Source: an uncultured Gemmatimonadota bacterium (GTDB lineage Bacteria > Gemmatimonadota > Gemmatimonadetes > Gemmatimonadales > Gemmatimonadaceae). From it: a stretch of DNA of 9,308 nucleotides. The stretch covers positions 1-9,308 of the forward strand of contig CAMLIU010000038.1 in NCBI GenBank assembly GCA_946479995.1, given 5' to 3'. The translations under genes and the position numbers were made by a program. The notes beneath the pieces were generated by a model. That model saw only the letters and a list, made by a program, of their open reading frames with translations. It had not been told where the DNA came from and ran no database searches. Shown here one piece after another: positions 1 to 7,035 of the stretch (position 1 is the stretch's first letter; each line of letters opens with the position of its first letter).

Positions 1-250
1 GGTGCGCGAGCACCACCTCGTGCATGCGCACGGCGAGGGCGAGGTCGTAGGGCGGGTACTCGAACAGCGGATAGCGGCCGACGTCCACCTCGTGGAAGTA
101 GATGCGCGGCAGGAAGCGCGGGAGCCGGAAGGGCTGCTGATAGGTGATGAAGTGGATCTCGTGCCCGCGCTGGGCGAGGGCGATACCCAGCTCGGTGGCG
201 ATCGCGCCGGAGCCGCCGTAGGTAGGGTAGCAGGTGATGCCGATCCTCAC
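1..250 (-). CDS. bshA: BshA, bacillithiol glycosyltransferase (N-terminal 83 residues, runs off the left edge)
   Basis: Seen: from a GTG at 250-248 the frame is open to the window edge and begins [15 protein letters not shown], then ATELG near residue 18, GHEIHFITY at 29-37, PFRLP at 40-44 and [10 protein letters not shown] at 64-73. Known: this is the N-terminal signature of the GT4 enzyme BshA, a cytoplasmic enzyme that joins GlcNAc from UDP-GlcNAc to L-malate, the first step of bacillithiol synthesis. The Gly-Gly-Ser-Gly loop near residues 12-15 belongs to the N-terminal Rossmann-like domain of GT4 enzymes; the C-terminal nucleotide-sugar domain is outside the window. The start overlaps the miaA stop as GTGA and has a good AGGAG upstream, so the start is well supported. 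The match is clearly closer to BshA than to a generic GT4 glycosyltransferase, but the catalytic half cannot be checked here. Confidence 0.9.
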   Translation of the reverse strand, partial: MRIGITCYPTYGGSGAIATELGIALAQRGHEIHFITYQQPFRLPRFLPRIYFHEVDVGRYPLFEYPPYDLALAVRMHEVVLAH

Positions 251-1161
251 GCGTGCTCCTGTCGTGCTCCGGCGTGCCACCACGCCAGCAGCGCCTCGTC
301 GAAGGAGTCGGCATGCGGGTCGAGCCGCACGACGTCGTCGCCGGCGAGCTGGTGGCGGAACCAGGTGCGCTGGCGCTTCGCGTACTGGCGAGTCTCGATG
401 ATCACACGCTGCATGGCGGCCTCCGGGGAAAGCATGCCCTGTTCCAGCTCACGAACCACGCGGTACCCGCTTGCGTTCCATGCCGGCGCCTCGGCGGGTA
501 CGGCGGCCATGAGGCGGCGCACCTCGTCCCGCCATCCGGCGGCGAACATCGCCCGCGTGCGCGCGGCGATCGTGCCGGAAAGCGACGGACCGGGATCGAG
601 GACAAGATAGCGCGCGCGCCACCTCGGCAGCGTCGCGCGCTCCCGCTGCAGGTCGCTCAGGCGGTGACCGGTGAGGAGCGCCACCTCGATGGCCCGCAGG
701 AGCTGGGTGCGGCCCAGGTGGGCTCGAGCCGGGTCCAGCGCGACGACGTGACGCCGCAGCTCGGTGGTGTCGAGCGGCGCCAGCTCGGCTTCGAGGGCAC
801 GGCGGCGCTCGGCGTCCATTGGCGGCTCCTCGAACAGCGCGCCGAACAGCGCGCGCAGGTAGAGGCCCGTGCCGCCCACGACCAGCGGGACGCGGCCCCG
901 CGCGTCGATGTCGCGGATCCACGCATCGGCGCGATCGGCCCACCACGCCGCGGACGCGCGCTCGGTGGGCTCGAGCACGTCGATGCCATGATGCGTCGCG
1001 GCGACCCGCTCGGCTGGCGACGGCTTGGCCGTGCCGATGTCGAAGTCGCGATACAGCTGTCGCGAGTCCGCGCTGATGATCTCCACGGGCGCCACGGTCG
1101 CGAGCCGAAGTGCGGCACGCGTCTTCCCCGACGCGGTCGGCCCGCAGATGACGGGGATCAC
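247..1161 (-). CDS. miaA: MiaA, tRNA dimethylallyltransferase
   Basis: The cytoplasmic enzyme transfers the dimethylallyl group of DMAPP to N6 of A37 in tRNAs that read UNN codons. Seen, over 304 residues (usual family size about 300): P-loop GPTASGKT at 7-14, [18 protein letters not shown] at 30-47 with the catalytic-site Asp32, [11 protein letters not shown] at 96-106, and the C-terminal [12 protein letters not shown] signature at 258-269. The start is a GTG 7 bases after the mutL stop; the frame stays open upstream through mutL, but homology begins exactly at this GTG. No strong Shine-Dalgarno site is visible, so translation probably couples to mutL. The stop overlaps the bshA start by 4 bases. 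Odd: the usual HPND-type segment before the RALEV helix is shortened to [12 protein letters not shown] at 149-160, about four residues less than in E. coli by my alignment. Confidence 0.95.
   Translation of the reverse strand: MIPVICGPTASGKTRAALRLATVAPVEIISADSRQLYRDFDIGTAKPSPAERVAATHHGIDVLEPTERASAAWWADRADAWIRDIDARGRVPLVVGGTGLYLRALFGALFEEPPMDAERRRALEAELAPLDTTELRRHVVALDPARAHLGRTQLLRAIEVALLTGHRLSDLQRERATLPRWRARYLVLDPGPSLSGTIAARTRAMFAAGWRDEVRRLMAAVPAEAPAWNASGYRVVRELEQGMLSPEAAMQRVIIETRQYAKRQRTWFRHQLAGDDVVRLDPHADSFDEALLAWWHAGARQEHA
256..260 (-). promoter_or_regulatory. Shine-Dalgarno site for bshA
   Basis: AGGAG read on the minus strand ends 5 bases before the bshA GTG, inside the last codons of miaA. 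It decides the GTG start and suggests that bshA is translated efficiently on its own, as well as by coupling to miaA. Confidence 0.7.
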
Positions 1162-1168
1162 ACGGCGC

Positions 1169-2965
1169 TCACTGCCGGCCAAAGCGCCGCTCGAGCTCGG
1201 ACCAGGAGAGCTGCACGATGGTGGAGCGCCCGTGCACGTCGTGCGCCGGCAGCTTGGTGGTGCCGAGCGCGACGAACAGCGCCCGCATCTCGCCTGGTGA
1301 GAGCTCGTCGCCCGCCTTGATGGCGGCCTTGCAGGCAACCGTGGCCGCAAGGCGCTCATGGCGGGCATGGGCGCTCGCGTCGCGGTCGCCGGCGAGCGCG
1401 GCCAGCGTCTCCCGCAGGCACCGCTCGGCGTCGAAGCGCGGATGCGGCAGCGGCACGCTGTGAACGAGCAGCGTGTGTCCTCCGAAGCCCTCGACCTCGA
1501 ACCCCAGCGTCGCGAGGAGCTGGCGATTCGCCTCGAACGCCTCGCTCTCGGCGGGCGCGAGGTGGAGGGTGAGGGGAAAGAGGAGGCGCTGTGACGGGGC
1601 TTCCCCGCGTTCCAGCATCCCCATGAACTGTTCGTACAGCACTCGCTCATGTGCGGAGTGCTGGTCGATGAGCACCACGCCATCCTCGTGCTCGAACATC
1701 ATCCACGTGCGACGGAGCTGGATGAGCGGAGGAACGCCAAGCTCGCGATCGGATTCCGCGGCACGGGGAGCGGAAGGGAACTCGGGCTCGCGGGGAGGCG
1801 CGAAGGACGGCTCGTCGTGCTCGGCGGACGCGGAAGGCTCCGAGGGCGAGGCGAACAGCCCGTCGGCGGCCGGCGGCGCGGCGCGAAGCAGCTCCACATC
1901 CACCGGTTCCGCAGCCGGGGCCCAGGGCGAACCGCCTACCGGCCAGCGGCGCACGCCAAGGGCCGCCGACGCGTCGAAGGTGCCGAGCGCTCGACGGACT
2001 GCTTCCTCCACGGCGCGCTCCACCACCCAGCGGTCGGTGAACCGCACCTCCGCCTTGGCGGGATGGACGTTCACGTCGACGGTGGCGGCAGGCACGACGA
2101 TCTCGAGGAGCAGCGATGGGCGAAGGCCGGCGGTGATGGTAGTCCGGTACGCCGACTCCGCGGCGCGCAGGATCCCCGGATCGCGCACGGGACGTCCATT
2201 CACCGTCAGGAAGGTGCGGCGGCTTGCCGTGCCGACATCGGCGGGGCGCTCGACGAGTCCGCTCACCTGGATGGCACCGCGCACGTCCTCCACGTCCAGC
2301 AGTCGATCGGCGAACGATGCCCCCCAGAGCGCGGCGACGCGATCGCGAAGCGAGGCTGCGATCGGAAGCGCGAGCACGGGCTTTCCGTCGTGCGACAGCG
2401 TGAAGCGCACGTCGCGCCTGGTGAGCGCGACGACGCTCATCGTCTCGAGGATGCTGCGCCATTCGGAGCGTGCGCCGCGCAGGAATTTCTGGCGGGCGGG
2501 CGCGTTGTAGAAGAGCCGCGACACGGTAACGGTCGTCCCGCGCCGGCGGGCGATGTCGCTTACCTGCTGCACCGCTCCGCCGGCGGCGTGGACGGCGGTG
2601 CCCTCGCCATCGGCGGGGGCCGTCTCCACGACGAGCTGGCTCACCGAGCAGATGGCCGGGAGCGCCTCGCCGCGGAAGCCGAAGCTGGTGACGCCGACGA
2701 GGTCCGTCGCCTGGCGGATCTTCGACGTCGCGTGGCGCGCGAGCGCGAGCAGCGCGTCCTCGCGGCTCATGCCGCACCCGTCGTCGCTGACGCGGAGGAG
2801 CGCGCGCCCTCCTTCCTCCACGGCGACATCCACGGCCGTGGCGCCCGCATCGAGCGCATTCTCCACCAGCTCCTTGAGCGCGGACGCCGGCCGTTCGACG
2901 ACTTCGCCGGCGGCTATCTGGTCGGCGACTGCTGGGGGAAGGATGGCGATGCGTGGCGCAGGCAT
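1169..2965 (-). CDS. mutL: MutL, DNA mismatch repair protein, endonuclease type
   Basis: MutL links MutS mismatch recognition to downstream repair. Seen, over 598 residues: a GHKL ATPase with QIAAGEVVERPAS at 16-28, KELVENALDAGA at 31-42 (Glu32 is the predicted general base, Asn36 binds Mg), DDGCGM at 61-66, ATSKI at 79-83 and GFRGEAL at 96-102. It is followed by the transducer domain (FYNAPARQKFL at 152-162; NGRPV at 256-260; VNVHPAKAEVRF at 298-309). Residues about 340-408 form a Pro/Ala/Glu-rich linker. The C-terminal domain has DQHSAHERVLYE at 434-445, which fits the D-Q-H-A-x2-E-x4-E nuclease motif with Ala changed to Ser, plus ACK at 544-546 and FGR at 595-597. A self-cleaving MutL of this kind normally replaces MutH. 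The CPHGRP motif is degenerate (DVHGRS, 576-581). The ATG start is set by homology; it lies 35 bases after the BatD-BatE gene and 7 bases precede miaA. Confidence 0.97.
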   Translation of the reverse strand: MPAPRIAILPPAVADQIAAGEVVERPASALKELVENALDAGATAVDVAVEEGGRALLRVSDDGCGMSREDALLALARHATSKIRQATDLVGVTSFGFRGEALPAICSVSQLVVETAPADGEGTAVHAAGGAVQQVSDIARRRGTTVTVSRLFYNAPARQKFLRGARSEWRSILETMSVVALTRRDVRFTLSHDGKPVLALPIAASLRDRVAALWGASFADRLLDVEDVRGAIQVSGLVERPADVGTASRRTFLTVNGRPVRDPGILRAAESAYRTTITAGLRPSLLLEIVVPAATVDVNVHPAKAEVRFTDRWVVERAVEEAVRRALGTFDASAALGVRRWPVGGSPWAPAAEPVDVELLRAAPPAADGLFASPSEPSASAEHDEPSFAPPREPEFPSAPRAAESDRELGVPPLIQLRRTWMMFEHEDGVVLIDQHSAHERVLYEQFMGMLERGEAPSQRLLFPLTLHLAPAESEAFEANRQLLATLGFEVEGFGGHTLLVHSVPLPHPRFDAERCLRETLAALAGDRDASAHARHERLAATVACKAAIKAGDELSPGEMRALFVALGTTKLPAHDVHGRSTIVQLSWSELERRFGRQ

Positions 2966-3000
2966 CGTCGAAATATGGAAGCGCGTCGCAGGATGCGCGA
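2966..3000 (-). other. Gap between the BatD-BatE gene and mutL
   Basis: At 35 bases, this is the widest gap in the window. It carries a small CGCA-TCC-TGCG hairpin possibility and a short AT-rich patch (CATATTT) just before the mutL ATG. There is no T-tract after the hairpin, no clear -35/-10 pair and no strong Shine-Dalgarno site. It could be where the bat part and the mutL-miaA-bshA part are separated in expression, but nothing in the sequence proves that. Confidence 0.4.
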
Positions 3001-5340
3001 TCAGTGCAACGGGTCGTCGAGCGGTATGACGCTCGCCACCGGCGCCCAGCCGGCGCGCTCGTCGTCCACGGTCACGCGCACCCATGCACCCTCGCGCGCG
3101 CCCAGGGCACCCACCTCGCCGGCGCTCACCGAAGCGACCGCTGCGCCGCTGGAGGGCGCATCGAGCAGATCGCGACCTTCGCGCAGCGCACCCAGCCCGC
3201 GTGACGAGAGCTTCCGCTCGACGCCGACGCCGCCGAGCAGCACGATGAACGACACAGCCAGCGCACCGACGGCTCCGTGCCTCAGGGCGGGCGAATGGCG
3301 CCCGAACGGCAGGGCGAGCACGAACCAGGCGGCGAGCCACAGAGTGAGAGCCGCCGCGGCGACGCCGTCGGCCGGCACGGGCGGCACGTACGCGGCGTCG
3401 CCGACGGCGGCGGCATGCACTGCGTCGAGCCGGTCACGCGAGTCGCCATCGAGGGGATCGAGCCTGAGCGCCCGCTGCCAGCCGACGACGGCGAGCGCGG
3501 TGTCGCCCCTCGCCCAGGAGGCGGCGCCGAGGTTGGCCCACGCGTCCGGTGCGCGCGGCGCTCGCGAGCTCACGCGGGCGAACAGCTGCGCGGCGGCGGT
3601 GAAGTCGCCGTGCTGGTAGGCGCGCACGCCATCAGCAAAGGTGCGAACGAGTGGTTGGGGCATGGCGAGGAGCGCACCCGCGCCGGCGACGAGGGGCGAC
3701 AGCGCCAGGAGAAGCAGCAGGCGGCGGTTGCCGCCGGCCGCGCCCTGGGCCGGCCGCACGGCTTCTTCCTCCACCGCGCGTGCAGCGGCCACTGCTTCGG
3801 AGACGAGCTCGGCGGGCACCGCGTGAGACGGCGAATAGGCCGCCACGTCGAGTGCATCGAGCACCGCCGACGCGTGGTCGGCCGTGGCGTCGGTGACACC
3901 GGCGCGCCGGAGCACGCGGGCGAGGGAAACATTTCCCACGCGGTCATGCAGCGCGGGCACGCGCTCGGTGAGCGCGGCAAGGAATCGGCGGCGCACCTCG
4001 CGCGCATCAGGCCCCTCGCGCGAGGCGAAGGCGCGAAGGTCCTGCAGCGCCGACCGTCGACGAAGGCGCCGACGGCGTCGCCGGCGAAGCTGGCGAAGCG
4101 CCGCGGGTGCAGGACCGAGGGCGAACAGCGCCCAGTACCAGGCGCGCGAGGTGAGCGGCGCGCCACGTTCCTCGCGCAACGTCACGCGGATCGGCAGCGG
4201 GGCCACCTTCTCACTGTCGCTCGCGACGAGGGTCGCCGCGCGGACGTCCAGCGGCAGCGAGTCGGTGACGGCGATGTCGTAGGTGGCGCGCGAGGGATCG
4301 AAGTAGGGATAACGAAGCGCAGACACCACCTGCTGCCCCGCGCGGCGCGGCGTGAGCAGCCAGTCGAATTCCTTGGTGCCGCGCACCTCCGCGGCGGTGG
4401 AATCCACCGTGACTCGCTCCTCGCCCAGTGCGACGGCTGCCCACGGCACACTGATGACCGGACGCGGGAGGAGCTTGACGTTGCCCACGGCGTCCAGGTG
4501 GAGGGTGAGCACCACCGGGTCGCCCATTCGCGCGCTGGACGTGGCGAGCCGCGAGGAGGCGGTCACCTGGCCGACGGCGCCGATGTAGCCGGCCGGCCTT
4601 CCGACGGCGGGGGGATCCACGGCCCTGAATCGAACGCTGTCCGTGCGAAGCTCGAAGCTTTCCTCGCGCGAGAAGAAGGAAGTGGAAACGGGAAGTGAAT
4701 AGGCGAGCGTCGCGGGGGCGATGGTGGTCGCGCCGGCGAAGAGCGGGAAGAGGGCGCGACGGTAGGTGAGCGTCTCGAAGCAGTTCGTGCTCGTGCGCCG
4801 CGGCGGTGGCGGAAGCGCGAGGTCATACGCCAGCACGCCGGGCATCTCCGGCGGGAAGAAGGTGGGGTTGCGGCGCATCCGCTGGCGCGCCACGTCGTTG
4901 AGCTGCACATCCACCACGTAGTCGAACTGCTGCCCCACGAACACCGAGTCGCGATCGGGAGCGAGTCGCGCGCGCACGAGCACGCGGGGCGTCGCGTCGT
5001 CGAGACGGCGCAGCTCGAAGGGAGGCGCCGCCGCCGCGCCGCGGAGGTCGCCGGCGCTCGCGAAGAAGGGAGGCAGCACCACGCGTCCCGCGCCACCGAT
5101 GGCGACGGTGAAGGTGGCCTCGGTGAGCGAGGACGACTCGCCACCGCCGAACTGTTCCACGCGGGAGCTCACCCGTTCGTTCAGCAGCTGCACGCCGGGG
5201 CTCGTCGGAAACCGGATCCGAGGTGCAACGGCTCCTGGCGCGCGCGCGGCGACGCTGATCTCGAAGGGCACGCAGGAGACCGCGGCGGGAGGTGCGCTCG
5301 CGACGACGGCGATCTGCGCCACCAGAGCGAGGGCGATCAC
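3001..5340 (-). CDS. batD/batE: BatD-BatE fusion membrane protein (beta domains, TPR, SH3-like)
   Basis: Seen, over 779 residues: a hydrophobic export signal at about 2-16; exported beta-rich BatD region at about 25-395, with the typical phrases SVFVGQQFDYVVDVQ at 132-146 and GDPVVLTLHLDAVGNVK at 273-289; membrane segment at about 399-415; Arg-rich stop-transfer stretch at 418-429; cytoplasmic helical domain at about 430-535; second membrane segment at 540-559; TPR-like region at about 567-635 with NLGAASWARGD at 603-613; two more membrane segments at 658-679 and 688-706; SH3-like tail at about 710-775. BatD and BatE are normally separate genes, so this is a fusion. In Bacteroides fragilis the bat genes were linked to aerotolerance; the molecular function is unknown. 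The start is a GTG 6 bases after the batBC stop, in the same frame, with no strong ribosome site, which suggests coupling. The signal lacks the usual basic N-terminus. Only two cysteines are present, C23 and C187. The BatD and BatE calls rest on domain order, moderate for BatE. Confidence 0.85.
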   Translation of the reverse strand: MIALALVAQIAVVASAPPAAVSCVPFEISVAARAPGAVAPRIRFPTSPGVQLLNERVSSRVEQFGGGESSSLTEATFTVAIGGAGRVVLPPFFASAGDLRGAAAAPPFELRRLDDATPRVLVRARLAPDRDSVFVGQQFDYVVDVQLNDVARQRMRRNPTFFPPEMPGVLAYDLALPPPPRRTSTNCFETLTYRRALFPLFAGATTIAPATLAYSLPVSTSFFSREESFELRTDSVRFRAVDPPAVGRPAGYIGAVGQVTASSRLATSSARMGDPVVLTLHLDAVGNVKLLPRPVISVPWAAVALGEERVTVDSTAAEVRGTKEFDWLLTPRRAGQQVVSALRYPYFDPSRATYDIAVTDSLPLDVRAATLVASDSEKVAPLPIRVTLREERGAPLTSRAWYWALFALGPAPAALRQLRRRRRRRLRRRSALQDLRAFASREGPDAREVRRRFLAALTERVPALHDRVGNVSLARVLRRAGVTDATADHASAVLDALDVAAYSPSHAVPAELVSEAVAAARAVEEEAVRPAQGAAGGNRRLLLLLALSPLVAGAGALLAMPQPLVRTFADGVRAYQHGDFTAAAQLFARVSSRAPRAPDAWANLGAASWARGDTALAVVGWQRALRLDPLDGDSRDRLDAVHAAAVGDAAYVPPVPADGVAAAALTLWLAAWFVLALPFGRHSPALRHGAVGALAVSFIVLLGGVGVERKLSSRGLGALREGRDLLDAPSSGAAVASVSAGEVGALGAREGAWVRVTVDDERAGWAPVASVIPLDDPLH

Positions 5341-5346
5341 GCCGCG

Positions 5347-7035
5347 CTACCAGTCCTTGCCGCCTGGAGGTGGCTCCTGCCGGCTCTGCTTCTGCTTCCG
5401 GCTCTGCACGTCGCGCTCCTCGCGCTCGGCACTCCCGAGCAGCTGCTCCGCCTGGCGCTGCGCGGCGGTGGGCTGCGGCTTCGGCTCCTGCGAGGACGGC
5501 GAAGGAGAGGAGTTGGACTGCCCGCCTCCTCCTCCCCCACCGCCCTGCTTCTTCTTGCGCAGTGCCAGCTCGTAGTTCCACTTCGCGTCGAGGTCGGCCG
5601 GCCGCTGCAGCAGCACACGCTTGTACGACGCGAGCGCCTTGTCGAGATCGGCGGTACCCGAATCGCCTGGCGCGGCGAGGCCGGGGATGAGCGAGGCGAG
5701 CCCGGAGTTGAAGCGCGCGCGATAGCGTGTCTCGTCGTCGGCCTTCTCGGCGGCGCGATCGAGCACCTCCACGGCGGCGGTCATGGAATCGTCAGCGAGG
5801 AGCGCCGTGCCGAAGTTGTACATGGTGCCGGGCGACGGATCATCCCTCACCGCCGCGGCGAAGAGCGTCGCGGCACGATGGTAGTCCTTGCCGGCATAGG
5901 CCGCCGCCGCCTCGGCCGCCTGCTGCTGTGCGGCGCAGCCGGTGACGGCCATTGTTGCAACGATGCCGGCAGCGAGTGCGGTCTCCGCCGCGGCGGCGCG
6001 TCGCCTGCGATGGCCACGTCGCCCGCCGAGCACCGTGTCCAGCCAGAGCAGCAGGATGGCGGGCAGCAGGAACCACTGGTAGCGCGGCGTGAGGTTGTCG
6101 CCGGTCTCCGTGGTGCGCGCCTGGCGGCGGAGCGACGTCAGCGCCGCCTTGATGCGCGCCGCCTTGTCCGTGGCCTCGGCGGGAATAAAGGTGCCATTGG
6201 CAGCCTGCGCCGCCGCCTGCAGCAGCTCGGGATTGTAGTGCGTGATCACCGTCTGGCCGTTCTCGTCCTTCTTGGTGGTCACCTGCCCGTTCTCGCGAAT
6301 GGGGATCGTACTGCCCTGCTGTGTGCCGAAACCCACGGTGACGAGGTGGACATTCTGCTCCGCAGCGCGCTGCGCCGCGGCCACCACGTCGGCCTTCAGC
6401 TCGAAGGCCTCGCCGTCGGACATGATCACCAGGGCGCGGTCGGCGCCGCTCTTCGAGAGGGAGAGCAGCTTGGTGCCCTGATCGATGGTCGCGGACAGTG
6501 AGCTCCCCGCCTGCCCCACGACGCTCGGATCGAGGTTGTCGAGGAAGAGATCGAGGGCGCCCTCATCCACGGTGATCGGCGTCAGGATGTAGCTGCGCCC
6601 CGCGAAGGCAAGGAGGCCGACGCGGTCGCCCGGGCTCAGCGCGCGCAGGCGGCGGATCTCCTGCTTCGCGCGCTCGAGGCGGTTGGGCTGCACGTCGGTG
6701 GCGAGCATGGAGAGGGAGGCATCCACGGAAATCACCATGTCCACACCGCTCGAACGCACGGTCGTCCGCTCGAACCCCCAGCGCGGTCCGGCGATGGCCA
6801 CGCCCGCAAAAGCGGCAGCGAGGCCGAGCCGTGCGGCGCGCCAGCCACTGCCGGAGAGCGCGGCAGGTGGCACCAGCCGACGCACGACGTCGAGCGAACC
6901 CAGTCGCTGCAGCCGCGCCAGGCGCTGCCGGCGCGAGCGGCGCAGCAGCCACACGAACAGCACCGGCAGGATCATCGCCAGAAGCAGCAGCCACGGATGC
7001 TCGATCACGCGCGGGTCGAAGCCGAGGTTCATCAT
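5347..7035 (-). CDS. batB/batC: BatB-BatC fusion: VWA domain protein with TPR tail
   Basis: Seen, over 562 residues: membrane segments at about 13-30 and 67-82, a VWA domain at about 95-305, a third membrane segment at 319-336, a basic stretch (RRGHRRRR, 339-346), then a hydrophobic run ending in a lipobox-like VTGC with Cys367, TPR-like repeats at about 372-490, eight glycines at 498-505 and a charged low-complexity tail ending GKDW. The MIDAS metal site has DASLS at 105-109 and SDGE at 206-209, but the middle Thr is Ser (GSSLS, 177-181). Positive-inside reasoning puts the VWA domain outside the membrane and brings the chain back out for BatC, matching a periplasmic BatC. In Bacteroides BatB and BatC are separate proteins. 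The ATG at 7035 overlaps the batA stop as ATGA; a second ATG follows at once at 7032. A KDW end is, as I recall, common in BatC-type proteins, so the stop looks genuine. Confidence 0.9.
   Translation of the reverse strand: MMNLGFDPRVIEHPWLLLLAMILPVLFVWLLRRSRRQRLARLQRLGSLDVVRRLVPPAALSGSGWRAARLGLAAAFAGVAIAGPRWGFERTTVRSSGVDMVISVDASLSMLATDVQPNRLERAKQEIRRLRALSPGDRVGLLAFAGRSYILTPITVDEGALDLFLDNLDPSVVGQAGSSLSATIDQGTKLLSLSKSGADRALVIMSDGEAFELKADVVAAAQRAAEQNVHLVTVGFGTQQGSTIPIRENGQVTTKKDENGQTVITHYNPELLQAAAQAANGTFIPAEATDKAARIKAALTSLRRQARTTETGDNLTPRYQWFLLPAILLLWLDTVLGGRRGHRRRRAAAAETALAAGIVATMAVTGCAAQQQAAEAAAAYAGKDYHRAATLFAAAVRDDPSPGTMYNFGTALLADDSMTAAVEVLDRAAEKADDETRYRARFNSGLASLIPGLAAPGDSGTADLDKALASYKRVLLQRPADLDAKWNYELALRKKKQGGGGGGGGQSNSSPSPSSQEPKPQPTAAQRQAEQLLGSAEREERDVQSRKQKQSRQEPPPGGKDW

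Noticed and set aside
1162..1683. 174-codon upstream extension of miaA
   Set aside because: It lies wholly within mutL, has no similarity to MiaA, and family homology begins at the GTG at 1161.
2966..3000. Possible promoter or terminator between BatD-BatE and mutL
   Set aside because: The hairpin stem is only 4 base pairs with no T-tract, and a TTGCAC-like box is too far (about 26 bases) from the CATATT patch to form a normal promoter.
2966..3340. 125-codon upstream extension of mutL
   Set aside because: It overlaps the end of the BatD-BatE gene, and MutL homology begins at the ATG at 2965.
1649..3619. Plus-strand open frame of 656 codons opposite mutL, and other long plus-strand frames (for example 3277-4698 and 6831-8039)
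   Set aside because: High GC makes long antisense frames common. Their translations are rich in Arg, Gly, Ala and Ser with no recognisable domain, while the minus-strand frames carry clear family motifs throughout.
4054..4095. Arg-rich low-complexity tract as a nucleic-acid-binding motif
   Set aside because: It directly follows a membrane segment, so a cytoplasmic stop-transfer cluster is the simpler reading.
5521..5544. Glycine-codon tract as a frameshifting or slippage site
   Set aside because: The codons are mixed and the longest single-base run is short; the frame continues to a family-like KDW end, so it looks like an ordinary flexible linker.
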